From: Eretmocerus hayati | Lineage: Eukaryota; Arthropoda; Insecta; Hymenoptera; Aphelinidae | NCBI GenBank assembly: GCA_029851415.1 | Contig: CM056743.1 | Location: 34,612,714 to 34,676,713, forward strand | Length of the DNA stretch: 64,000 bases | Direction: 5' to 3' | Part shown: piece after piece, positions 1-12,259 of the stretch | How positions within the stretch are numbered: the stretch's first letter is position 1 | Layout: each line of letters begins with the position of its first letter | The notes under the pieces: model-generated | The model's database searches: none | What the model saw: the letters and a program-made list of their open reading frames with translations, nothing else | Told to the model about the DNA's origin: nothing | Translations under genes and position numbers: made by a program

Positions 1-1987
1 TAAGGACATGGGAGATTCGGTAGATAGATAGGTTGATGAAGCTATAGACGGGCTGTAGGATTAACGGTACCAATTCAACAGAGTGTCATCTTCACAAACT
101 TCGTGGCACCTTGAATTGATCATCGATCATTTTCTACAACCATCGTTATTTAACTACAGAAAAAAATTCAGGGGCCTCTGACTTATGAAGAAGATTGAGC
201 GATATTAAGAGAGGCAATAATGCTGGCTCCTTATTATGATTCAATCGAATTCTCCTATTCACTTGAGAAAAATGCGAACGTAGCTTTGAGAAACGTTAGA
301 AGTTTTGCGGGCCAATAATTATTGAACTTCATACTTCTGTACGAAAAAATTTTGAGAAGTGTCAAAAGATGGACGAATCTTAACAGGTGAAACATTGCAA
401 GTAAGAGGGAAATGTGCCAGAGAATTTACTTCAGTAGGTTGAAGTATGCGTTTGATGAATGGCTACCGATCGGGCTTGAAATGAAGATCGGATTGTGTTG
501 CACCGATCCAATAAAGTTCAAATTTCAAGGTATCATCGTCTCACTGATCGTATGCTACAAAGTACTGATCGGACTTTACACGAGGAACGTCAACCAATGA
601 AATCGTATTACGATTTACCGAATTACAAAGCTGACAACCGAACTCATCATTGAGAAATTCTAGTGCAATGATTGATTTGTGGTTTATCGGGTTACACTTT
701 CCGAACTTGACCCGTCCCCTTCTGTTCCAAATGATTAATCATTAGATTTATTGACTAGTTGTTTACCTCAGAAGAAAAAAACAAGTTCTACGAATTTTTT
801 TTTTTTTTTTTTTTCATGTAGATCATCACCTATTTTCGTTGGGAGGTTCTTTTTTATTCAGAAATCGCCACGACAACCCGTAATCATCGGACAAAACGAT
901 ATAATAATTCAGTCAAGGCATTCCGTCTTACCCGCAGTAAAGTAGAAACAGACAAAATGGACGAACAGATTCTTATAGACTTGTCGGCGTCGCGTCGCAT
1001 CTTGGAATCTTCATCAGGATGAATCGCGAGGGCGGATCTCAGCACGTTTTTTCCTCAAAGAAGACTAATCGCAGCCCTCTCTCACATAATACTCATTTCA
1101 TGCGTACGCCATTCCAGTTAGCAGCATCATTCCTACATATGTACATACTTCTTTTACATACAGTAGTGGTAGGTATAATAAGACATGTACAAGGTGGGAC
1201 CAACATATAAGAGGGAGCATCATCAGTACATATATGTAAGAGCGCAGTACTTCTGGGAACTCTGATGTGTGTTTAAATGAAAGAAGGGCCCTTTTCCTTC
1301 TTTTTCTAGATCTGCCACATGCAGGACTACTTTTTTTTTTTTGAACCATCAAGAGAGAGAGAGAGAAGGGCTGCGATTGTGCAAAGGGAGGCGGGTGCGT
1401 ATATGAGAGTTTTGTCAGCGCCTTTGACGGCATACCATCATGTTCGCATGCCTATGTAGGCCCCAAATTCAAATCATACATGTGATTTAATGTACGTGTG
1501 TGTATCAGAGTAAAGCAGTAGTGGGTCGGTACGTGACCCTCGGTTTGCGAAGCGACAAAAAAAAAGAGGCCTGCGAGATTTTGTGTGTGTATATATGTGC
1601 GTAGCTCTCTTCGCTGCTCGCTTTTTGCACCCTCAAAAATGGCTGCCTATGGAGCTTCTGTGTACAACGTGCATAAATGTATATGAATGGGAGCTATGGC
1701 CGCAGCAAATAATTTTGTAGGGATTGTAATTTTGTGGTGTGATGGCATAGCGGGGTTTCTTTGAGAATTAGAATTTGATATAATTTGTTTGTGGAGTGCA
1801 CGCGATGGTTTGATTCATTGATATATGAGTTTGATATATTTTTGGATTGATTGAAAGGGAATTATGAAATGGTGATTATGTAAAAAATTATATACAGTTT
1901 TAAATATTCATCGTTGTTGATTAAAATCGAAAACTCGAGGTTGAATGTAGTCGTGGTAATGGAATATAACATTATCCTAGACTAACG
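1..1987. other. no gene seen
   Basis: Low-complexity AT-rich DNA with a poly-T tract near 796-814 and a short GA run near 1351-1368. No ORF has recognisable motifs. May lie in the so terminal intron or beyond the gene. Confidence 0.5.
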
Positions 1988-2738
1988 CACAGTGGGCTGG
2001 AGAGGCGGAAAGGGCCTGTTGGAGGTTTACGAAAATAGAATATTCCTGTGGGGTGTGACTTGAAGTACCTTCCAGGATCATTCTCTAAAGAGAATCAAAA
2101 TCTTTCTTGGGTGGGTTTTGAATCCAAGTCATTTTTTCGATTTTTTCATACGAATGCTATGTAAAAGCTCATCTTTTTACGAGTTTCCGTCTTTTTTGTG
2201 ATTTTACCGTAATAATTCAGAAGTGATGAGTTTTATCAAAAAATGTGTAGAAGGATCTTTTGTGGGAATTTTAAATATATACGAGATAACATGTATGCAT
2301 CCATCAAATAACCGGATCCACCGTGGTTAATTTGAAAAACCTCCAGAAAAGGTGCGAAGATTTCATATATTTCTACCATATTTTTTTTAGCTGATGAGAA
2401 TCTCACAGCGGATATACCCCATTTTTAGATAGATAACCGTGCATTAACTTGGAAATCTTAGAAAGAAGTACAAGAGACTATTTCACACATTTTTCGATAC
2501 CACCTTGAGTTGTCACAAAAAAACCATAAAAATGACAAAAAACCGTGAAAAAGACGAACTTTTACATACCATCTATGTTTAATGGGAGAATCAAACAATA
2601 GTTTTCATTTAAAAATCCACCAACAAATGATTTTGCTTCCTCTTGAAAAATGATACTGGAAGTATCTAGGACCATAACCCACACAGACGTTTTTTTTCTC
2701 GTGAACCTTCAACTTTTCCGCCTTCTCGATCCACCGTG
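1988..2738. mobile_element. foldback/MITE-like element
   Basis: Left arm from CACAGTGGGCTGGAGAGGCG pairs with right arm CCGCCTTCTCGATCCACCGT (both continue, with differences, for about 100 bp each side). A second inner pair lies near 2155-2200 and 2530-2575 (ATGTAAAAGCTCATCTTTTT against its complement). No coding frame was recognised and no target duplication could be fixed. The TIR start CAC.GTGG is similar to several insect DNA transposons. Confidence 0.6.
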
Positions 2739-3953
2739 AACATTTTCTAATTTCTCATACAAATAAAAGATTGTGATTTTCATTGAAAAGTTTGAAGAGT
2801 AACGCCAACAAGCGGTAATAACTGATTTAAAGTACAATCGATAACGAGCGATCAGACAGTCATATTTATATTCGCAAAAAAAAGGTTTCCACGCTGCATT
2901 GTGTCTAAAGTCGATGCAGAATTTAGGATTGGGAACTAACACCCGTGTTATTTTAGATGGCAGAAAAAAGCAATATGGCCGAATGCTACATCTCTCCCAT
3001 AAGAATAACACGGAAGAAAGATCAGAGCGCTTATCGCATGTTAGCTCCAAATAGGATATTGTGTAGTTGACTGATCCTTGGGAGAAAAAGTGAACACTTT
3101 TTGGTCAATAACTGGCCAAATCGCATTGCTACAGGCTATAGGTGGCCAAAAATTGGTTACATCCCTATCAGGATATGATGATTTCACACTCATCATTGCA
3201 GATGATATCAAAATATTTTTGGTGAGAAGTATTGTTCGAGAATATTATCGGTGCATTTGTTCGGTGCATTTGTGGGAGATTTTCTGTCAATGGAAACCTG
3301 GATCAATCATATTATTATGTAAAGACTCCCAAGCTGTTGAAATTTTGAAATGGCTCAAAATACGGTCAAACTCACTGATTAAAGGTTATTTTGAATTAGT
3401 TTGTCAAATCAACAAGAAAATTTATAAGAAATATCGACCCGGATAACCAAAATTTTAGCTCAAATGGTGCACAGTTTAGTCGTAAAGAGCAAAAATATCG
3501 TTTTAGCAATCGCTGCTGCAGCTGCGCGTGGGCCGTCGTCGTCACTCGCGATTACGATCACATCATTCAATATGAAAGCCCGCCGATCGCGGCCCAATCG
3601 ATGCCATTGTCTCGACGTTTCCGCCCAGCTTTTTAAGTATGTCATGTACCAAAATAAATATATAATAGCACGTACAAAAATGAATGTACTCGTTGAGATT
3701 TTGGAAGAGTGCAAATAATCGTTTGTAAAGTTGCAAGAAATAAGCGGGCTCGTTGCCGTGTAGTTGCATCGATCGATTTGTAGGCCATACTCAATATATT
3801 ATGTAGGTATATTTTCCGTATAAAGCGCGTTAACTCCTTTTCGGGGCTAACTATGACAGTTTGTGAGTAAGGACAGCGTTACAAATATCTTGAAGTGAAT
3901 TTGCTCATTTTGCGTGCGCCGTATCTCGTATATATATATATATATATGTTACC

Positions 3954-5226
3954 GTGAAAGCCCGAAATCCGTGATTGCCGGGCATTCACTAGTGAATCCT
4001 AAGCGCCTCAACCAGAAGTTTCCGCACTGTCCGCAGTCCGCGGTGGCCGCGAAAAAAATACATGGGAAGCAATGGGGACTTGGGAGTGGAGCGCGCATGC
4101 GCGGACATTGGAGCAAGCCGCGGGCAGACCTACCCCCACTCTTCCCATTACTTCCCATGTATTTTTTCGCGGCCACCGCGGACTGCGGACAGCGCGGAAA
4201 CTTCTTGTCGAGGCCCTAAGATTCACTGGTCGAGGCCAGTGAATGCTGACATTCACTAGTGAAAGCCCGGAATTCGTAGCTGATATCGTTGCTGAGGCCA
4301 TATTTCGAGCTTTCACTAGTGGTTGTCAGCATTCACTGGCCATCGACCAGTGATTGTCAGCATTCACTGGGCATTGACCAGTGAATGTCAGCATTCACTG
4401 ACCCGGACCAGTGAATGTCGGAGATCGGAAGAATTGGGGAATGTGAGTCGAATAAAATGTCAAACATATTGTCTCATCATTTCAAGTTTTTGAGGCAGGT
4501 TGGAATATGGAGAAATATCGATTATTCATCAATGAGGAGTTGTCAATAAAATGTCTTGCCAAATACTTGTCGATCTCAGAAATACCTCAGGGAAAATAAT
4601 TGTCAATGACAAAAGTTGAGTGACATAAACGTTTCACTTATGATTATTCACGACACACTGCTCATGCTGACACAATTGTCTTTTCAATTTTGCGCGCCAC
4701 GACTACCATCAAGGTTAAAAACTCAGAAACTCCTGACCTCATTCGATGGGTGATGAATAAAGAGGTGATACTTCCTGAACCTTTCTGAGTGTACCCCTTT
4801 TTTGTGGCAACTCGGAAAGAATGAGATTCACTTGGGCCCGCGTGAGATTCCCACTCCAAAAGAGTAAAACTCACTCTTTTCGGAGTTGCCACAGAGTGGG
4901 GGGTTCATGCGGAAAGGTTAAAAGAGTATTGTATACCTTGATTTCTCCATATTCCAACTCGCCTCGGAAACTTGGGATAATAAGACAATGTGTCTGACAT
5001 TTTATTCGACTCACATTCCCCAATTCTTCCGATCTCCGACATTCACTGGTCCGGGTCAGTGAATGCTGACAACCACTAGTGAAAGCCCGAAATATGGCCT
5101 CAGCAACGATATCAGCTACGAATTCCGGGCTTTCACTAGTGAATGTCAGCATTCACTGCGCTCGACCAGTGAATCTTAGGATTCACTAAAGTGAATGCCC
5201 GGAAATCACGGATTTCGAGCTTTCAA
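3954..5226. mobile_element. 1.27 kb nested foldback element with ATTCACTGG mini-repeats
   Basis: The outer arms are TGAAAGCCCGAAATCCGTGA and its near complement at 5190-5226; TTACC and GGTAA just outside extend the pairing. Inside each arm are tandem short units such as ATTCACTGGTC.. and GACCAGTGAATGTCAGC, themselves palindromic. The left arm holds an extra strong hairpin at about 4015-4207 (CCGCAGTCCGCGGTGGCCGC with complement, loop about 65 bp) not present on the right. An inner pair around GGAGATCGGAAGAATTGGGG joins 4425-4510 to 4955-5040. Apparent ORFs here are by-products of symmetry. Confidence 0.8.
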
Positions 5227-5229
5227 GGT

Positions 5230-6300
5230 AAATTATATATTTCAAACGGCTCACACATATTATATCAACAACCGAACTTACAAAATATTCAACCTCCAGC
5301 CCATATATCATTCAACACTCATCAAATTGTCAAACGAAAACCTGCCACTTATACTCTTGCAAATATTTGTCATGCAAAACGCCTAAGACTTTGGAAGCTT
5401 ACAGCGGGGGAGACAAGCGTGCTCATCATCATCAGTCTCTTAAATATCGCCATCGCAACTCATCATGTACAAGCTCTCGAATGATATCTCAAAGGTTGCG
5501 GTTGGGCGCCATCGTTTTGCACCACCAAAAAGCATTAGAACTATACAGCTGTATCGAGGGTGGTAGTGGTAGTGGTGGTGACTCGAGGGGTGGTAATGGA
5601 CTGGGAGGAGCAAACACTGCCACCCCTTGGATTTTGAACGACGCGCGCGCATCGGAGAAGCCATTGCGACGTCCGGGAACAAGATATATATATCGCGCGC
5701 AAGCTCGAGAGTCAATATTGGCCCGGGAACTATAATATACAACATCCCTCGTAGAAAAAGAGAGTCAACTCCCAAAAAGCTTTCGCTCTTGGACTTGGAT
5801 GGTATGTATACCCCATGTTAGTGGTTGATGTGCGGAGGGATGAAAACGCCCCCTTGAATCTTGCGCTCACTGATGATGACTGTCTGTAGAGTATTAACAG
5901 TAATACAATTCGAAGCTATTGCAAGCTCTGAATGAATTTGAATTCACGACTGACATATAACCATATAAACTCGAGGTCCATTTGTTGATTTGCATTTGGT
6001 ATTTCTAATAGAGTCGCAGCGATATCAAGTTGATTTTTGCATCTTTCGATTCTTATGATACTCACTTACGAGTAATGCAAAATTATTCGCTAGGCGTACC
6101 GACAATTTTTTGCAAAATATGATTCGATACCTTGGATTTTTTCATATCCTGTACAGTTACAGATCGGATTTTACTACATTAAATTGACTTTTTCAAAAAT
6201 TTACTTCACATTATGTTCTTCACAATTTTCCAACCCTGGCAGAAATCAACTTTTAGTCATGATTAGAGTTTGGATAGAATGGATTTTTCTTGATTTGAAA
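5230..6300. other. no gene seen
   Basis: Contains GGTGGTAGTGGTAGTGGTGG-type simple sequence at about 5560-5590. It lies between repeats; open frames on both strands carry no motif. Confidence 0.4.
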
Positions 6301-6302
6301 TA

Positions 6303-6665
6303 AGGTCAGTGTACCCAACTTGCCCCCATTAAGCCATTTTCTTAATAACTTTGGCCCATCTCCATATTTTCTAACGTACCTTAGCTCATTTTAAAGCTTG
6401 TCTTAAGACCTTCAATAACTTAAAGTACATTCAATTTGAACCAACTGGAGCCAAACTGTTTCAATTCTCCCAAAATGGGATTTTTGAGAGTTTACAAAAG
6501 TGTGTACCCAACTTGCCCCCATTAAGCCTTTTTCTTAATAACTTTGGTTTACTTCAACGATTTTCAACGTGCTTTAACTCATTTTGAAGCTTGTTTACTT
6601 CAAAATGCACTAAACTACGTCCAATTTGGATCAATTGGAGCCGAACTGTCTTAATTCTTCCGAGA
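6303..6665 (+). repeat. tandem pair of ~200-bp repeats (TACCCAACTTGCCCCCAT)
   Basis: GTGTACCCAACTTGCCCCCA starts units at about 6310 and 6504. Both continue with TTAATAACTTTGG, CTCATTTT.AAGCTTG and TGGAGCC.AACTGT. The same AAGCTTGTTTCAAAACC-like block recurs at 23290-23420 and 60810-61330, and an inverted form of the opening words is at 23430-23460. Non-coding repeat family. Confidence 0.65.
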
Positions 6666-6905
6666 TAAATGATGGAAATCGGCGATATAGTATTTTTCGA
6701 TTCGAGGGAGGGAAGTTTGGTTTTGCTTTTCGAGTGATTGTTATCGGCCCGAGCCCTGGTGAGGGTCGAAATCAGCACGAGTAAAGCAATAAAACTTCAC
6801 GCCCGAGTATCGAAATACGTTTTTCGATCGACTGGGCGTAAAGTAAACGAAAACTACCGTGCGTAAAGCAGTGCTTTACGCACAGTCGATCGAAAAAAAA
6901 TTTTT
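6660..6905 (-). repeat. nested-dyad repeat copy
   Basis: Contains TCGGCCCGAGCCCTGGTGAG with GGTCGAAAT and, downstream, the nearly perfect palindrome GTGCGTAAAGCA.TGCTTTACGCAC. In reverse complement, 6660-6840 matches the segment near 63660-63830 over more than 120 bases, so these are two copies of one element at opposite ends of the window. Confidence 0.7.
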
Positions 6906-9900
6906 ACACTGTTGCATCGACAAGCATTTACTGTCACCGTACGGATTCTTAGTTTTCACTCACAGTTCGTCAAAAAAAGAATAATACGTTACGACTTGCG
7001 AAAAATTCGAATTTCACATCGTCGCAACTAATAATATAATATACACATATTCAGACCCTCACTTTTGACTCGGACCATGAAAAAGTTGCTCAAAATGCAA
7101 AATCCAACTTTCGCATTCGTTTAAGAATGTAAAAGGTCAATCGTTGTATTCTCTACCAAAATCAATCCATATTTTTGCCGAAAATTTCAAAATCATCAGA
7201 ATGACAGTTGAAATTCGGTAAAATCGAACCCTTATACATATCACAAAAGAAGTGAGAGCATCGCGCGTGTCGAATATAACTACGAGTGTGATATTATACG
7301 GGTAAGTAATCCGATGCTATATACTACAATACGTATTTACGAACGTTCTTCTTCTTCTCAATCATGATGATATGGGGGTGTATCGTTACCAATAGACATT
7401 CTCGCGCGGGAAGAGCTAAATATCAAAACAATGACTGATTCGCGTACTTATCTCAGATGCTGCAACCACTCGCAAAATGAAATAATCGTCATGCGCAGAT
7501 AAGATTAAAAAACAGTGAAAAGTATTATACGTTTGCTCTACATATCAATCAAACCGCACACGTCGTCAGTTCTAATACGTCAAGATTGTGAGTCCTTTCT
7601 AAGGAATGTCAACGCCTTATTCTTCTTCTTGGTACTCGTAATCTCAATTTTTAAATATATCAGCATGGGGAGAACACTCTGTAGAAAAAATACTATAAGG
7701 AGCCGACAAAGCAAAAAAAAAAAAGGAATATAAGAGAGTTGAAGGTATATTCACAGCCTCCGAGATAAGAGTCACTTGGACTCTTGACGTTGATAATTGT
7801 ATTATATATAGATGGAGAAATTTACGATGAGTTATGTTTTTCACTTCTGTATATGTGTTGTAAAGCGGATGTTTTGGAACTTTGGTTATATTTCGCCTTC
7901 CTCTCTATGGAACAATAGGTTCATTCAAAATCAAGGGCTATACGATGTGACTCGAGATAATAATATATACCACGATTTAATCGTGTACCAACGATTATTT
8001 TTGACACGTGCCACATGACATCCGCAATAAATTTGATCGGAACCAAGCGATGTTTTGAAACTTTTTTAGGTATATTACGATAACCATATGATATTAAAAT
8101 TCAAAGCAATCAAAGAGTGGTGGAACAGCAGCCCGGACACATTTCAATCTGAAACAAAACTAGCTCCGTAAGATAAGCATCGTGCAAAACGATAAAGTGA
8201 TAGAATTTGTTCGGAAAGCGATATATAGTACAACATTCGTCACGTGCGCGCAATTTTCAAATAAATTTGCTCGTTTTGCATGCTCAATATGTTATGTATG
8301 AGTTAACGCGTGTGAGAATTAATAGAAGTAAACGGGAGTACGAGAGCGTGTGCGCACAAATGTGTTTTAATCCACCCACCACTAAAACACGTCATCCTCA
8401 TTGTATGAACTTGTATACTTATATATAGTATGTATGGTACGGTGAATTCGCGGTCGAATCGATTAGCTCGTTGCTCACAACTTAGTTAAACTTGCTTGGC
8501 CAATACTTTTATATGCATACGAGTAGTTCCGTTGAAACTTCGATGTATAATTGAAGGGTGAAAATGTTCCAATCTCAAATCTCACTTTCGTGGAAGTTCC
8601 AAGATGTATTCCTTGACTGCATAAATACGATCATTAATATTTCCACCTATCGGTTAATAAAAATAAAAGAAAACGAAAAAAAACACGGATAACACCGAGG
8701 ATAACACGGTGTGGAAAAGTTTTATGAAACATTTAGCACAAACCTGACATCTTACCGCTGAAGTTGATTTCAATGTCAGATAGTTTGAGACAAGGTTTTG
8801 AGATTTTTTTTGGATTTTCATTTGACCATCAAATATTTTTGATAAAAATTGACAATTAGGATCCCTCTTGTCTAGCTTTCAAAAGTCGCATACTGGTATA
8901 ACATGGAAGCGACCAGTACATTCAGCTGAAGTAGATTTTCGCAGAAAAGCATTTCACAAAGTCTGGAATAGTATATTTCGCACCGAGTTTATCGAGGAGT
9001 TTATGAGGTCGTAACTCGCTTCCGAGGGATTGGTTTTCGGCCCGAGCCGCAGTCGAGGATCAAAATAATCACTCGGAAGCGGGAAACCTCATGAGTGTGG
9101 CGCGGAAATCAATTTTCCTCGTTACTTTGAGTTAATATGAAAAAGTTGCGCACGATGAACCTTTAGCAAAAATGGCGCAAAAAAGCCTGGAATGAGGTAA
9201 ATTTACTTTACCGAGGAGTAGAATTTTGAACAAAATTGCGCCAAAAATGTATGGTGTTTCGGCTCTTGAAACACTGGTATTTGATACCATGGTCTTTGAA
9301 AAGTTCGCCCGTTCAATTCCTGAACAAGCCTTTCACCGCGGTGCTTCACACTCTGCACAAAAGCCGGAAAAAGAAAAAATCTCACGGATCTGACAACTTC
9401 ACACTTTCGAATGTGATTATTTTACCAAAATGACCCCGAATCAAATAACTAAAGATTTGCACCAAAGGAGAAAACCCTAAAATCTCGCCTAAAATACATC
9501 GCAGAATGATTGGATGATTTTTTTCTTCAAATATTTTGGAAGTTCGCATCTCGGTTTGCACAAAGTGCCACACATTATTTCAAAGTTTCAACGGAAACAC
9601 TCATAGAGTTATTGTGCAAATGTTTACGGGATGCCGGTAAAAGGTGACGATTATCAGTTGTACACGCAGGGTATTATTTTATAGTGCTGATTCCACAGAA
9701 ACTTTCAGTTGTTTTTTTTGTGTCTTGAAGAACAACTTTGGAATCGTGATTTTTTGGTGGTTTGATCAGGCTGATGAATCTAGATTTTCAGAATATCATT
9801 TAAAATCTATCAAAATAATCTGAGGTAACGATTCCTCATTGTTGTCGGACTCGCCGTAGTTGTCTGAACTTTACAAGCTAATGTAAAACTAATAGATTCG

Positions 9901-10839
9901 TGAAAGTCATTTTTTCAACTGTTGAACGTGATGGTGTTTGCTGTATTACATGCTCGTGATGCCCATCATTGCATTGACCTTCTAACAGACAGGAAATCGT
10001 TCATTCGAACACTGTATAGAAGATTAAATTCCGTAAACCCAAAAGGTTACATTGACCCGACCCGATAAACCTCCAAATGTTAATTGAACCATTGAAATTC
10101 AACCATATTTTAACACTATATATATTAGCCTCAAAGTGATCAGCGAATTTGAGAAAATAAAATGATCAAAATTCCAAATATCAGACATACTTTTGATGCA
10201 CAAAAATGGGCATCAGTTTCGATAAAATCACCCTCACAAGTCGTTATAAAAGTACTATGTATATCACACACTTGGCCTATAAGCGGTTGGAAAAGGCTGT
10301 GATAGACTATATAGAGTGCTTGATGTGTGTGAGTGTGTTGGTACATTAGCGATGTTTTGTTTGCACTATATAGGGAGCCTTTCTGGATGAGGGTAAAGAA
10401 GAACAACGGGGCCATTACCACCGCCGCCCCCGCACACTCTGCACTCGATAGTATAACATAGAGAATAACCCTCGCACTCTCTTCGGCACCCCTTATAACG
10501 GAGGATGATGACGACGACGACGACGAAGCTTATACCTATTTGCTCGTGGAGTTGACGCCCGCATACTTTCAGGGCCAACCAGTAGCCTCTCTTTTACCCT
10601 CAAGTATTATAACGTATATAGTTTAGCTCTGCAGGTTTTCTCCGCGAGAATTTTGATCATGGGCAGATTCCTAATGGCCTGCACTCTCATTTTTATCACA
10701 TTTCCTTTCACGCTTTCTTTTGCCGACCAAATTGCCAGAAATTTAATTTGGTATAGGGAAAATACATAAGGTGTTAGAACTTTTCTGTATAGATATTCGA
10801 TTGGATGAACCAATTGAGTTTCTTTTCGGTAACACAACC
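6906..10839. other. no gene seen apart from the dyad copy at 8965
   Basis: AT-rich spacer. A GAC trinucleotide run lies near 10508-10530. Short ORFs have no domains. Confidence 0.4.
8965..9125 (+). repeat. nested-dyad repeat copy
   Basis: Runs from TATATTTCGCACCGAG through GAGGTCGTAACTCGCTTCCG and GGTTTTCGGCCCGAGCCGCA to CACTCGGAAGCGGGAAACCT. The order is the inverse of the copy at 61480-61640 and the halves pair with each other. Confidence 0.65.
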
Positions 10840-12259
10840 GAGTAATTCCACGCGAAACACACCTACGAAGAAGGGTCATGTCTCAGATTATTTTCTAGGT
10901 TTTTCCATTCGATTCTATGATACAAAATATGAACTTTTCACCACTCATGGGACCCCATAAAAATTTTTCAGGCACATATTAATTTATCCTTCTCAATCAT
11001 CTCCGACAACAAAATTTGGGTGTTTTTTTTTTCAGTAAAATTCATATTTCTCAGATCCGTTTAGAAATACAGGCATGCGGTTTGCGGCATTCGAAAGGTC
11101 TCAAAAAAACCTATCGAAATCAATAATGTAGGATTGATTTCGAGGTTATGGGCGGCTTCCTGTGGGCATAAGAATGAAAAATAAGAAAATATCAATTTCT
11201 CAATTAGCCATTTTTCTTATTCCTCGAAAATTTGATATTTGATGTAAAATTTTGTGTTCTTACATAAAGAAGTAGTTCCGAATATTTTTTTTGCGTCCCG
11301 AGTCCTGTTTCTGCTATTTTCTGCAAATCTATTCTCTAGTCGATTAGAAATCGTCTGTTTTCTGCTCATGCGCAGGAATTTCGATTCTGGAGACCAATTC
11401 CATTGGAAAGCCAAGAAAATTTTCTTCAAAATGACCAGTTTGCGAAGTCAATTTCATCAACTGGGACCGGAGCTACAACGTATGAAAAGTGAACCCTCAG
11501 CTCAAGTGCGAAAAAATAGGCGTACGCGTCATCCTGCGCAGATTCCCCCTCAATCCCTTCGGTACCCCCGACATACCTCCTGAGATCCAGTTGTCTTCTG
11601 GACGTTGTAATTCTGGTCCAAATGCATGGAATTGACTTCGCCAAGTGGTCATTATGAAGGAAATTTTCTTGACTTTTCAATGAAATTGGTTTCCAGAGTC
11701 GAAATTACTGCGCATGCGCAGAAAACAGACGATCTGATGATTCTTAATTGCCTAGAAAATAGATTTGCAGAAAATAGCAGAAACAGGACTTGGGACGCAA
11801 AAAAAATGTCGGGTTTACTTCTTTCTGGAAGAACACAAAATTTTACATCAAATATCAAATTTTCGAGGAATAAGAAGAATGGCTAATTGAGAAATTGATA
11901 TTTTCTAATTTTTCATTCTTTTGCCCACAGGAAGCTGCCCATAACCTCGAAATCAATCCTACAAGATCGATTTCGATAGGTTTTTTCGAGACCTTTCGAA
12001 TGCCGCCAACCGCATGTCTGTATCTCTAAACGAATCTGAGAAATATGAATTTTATTGAAAAAAAAACACCCAAATTTTGTTGTCGGAGATGACTGAGAAG
12101 GATGAGTTAATATTTACCCCCACATACCTGGAAAATTTTTATGGGCTCCCATGGGTGGTGAAAAGTTTATATTTTGTATCATAGAATCGAATGGAAAAAC
12201 CTAGAAAACAATCTGAGAAATGACCCTTTTTCGTAGGTCTGTTCCGCGTGGAATTACTC
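10840..12259. mobile_element. 1.42 kb foldback element, arms ~630 bp
   Basis: Starts GAGTAATTCCACGCG and ends CGCGTGGAATTACTC. The arms pair almost continuously from 10840 to about 11470 and from 11590 to 12259, including ATTTGATGTAAAATTTTGTG with its complement and CTGCTCATGCGCAG. AACC sits on both sides (10836-10839 and 12260-12263), a possible 4-bp target duplication. ORFs on both strands here are mirror images and not evidence of genes. Confidence 0.8.

Noticed and set aside
3914..4316. Overlapping ORFs of 65-102 codons on both strands
   Set aside because: They result from the GC-rich hairpin at 4015-4207 read in both directions.
5440..5775. Candidate so C-terminal exon on the minus strand
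   Set aside because: No SIX C-terminal motif and no acceptor in the required phase.
11217..11886. Several 60-110 codon ORFs on both strands
   Set aside because: They are mirror images within the arms of the 10840-12259 foldback and have no domains.
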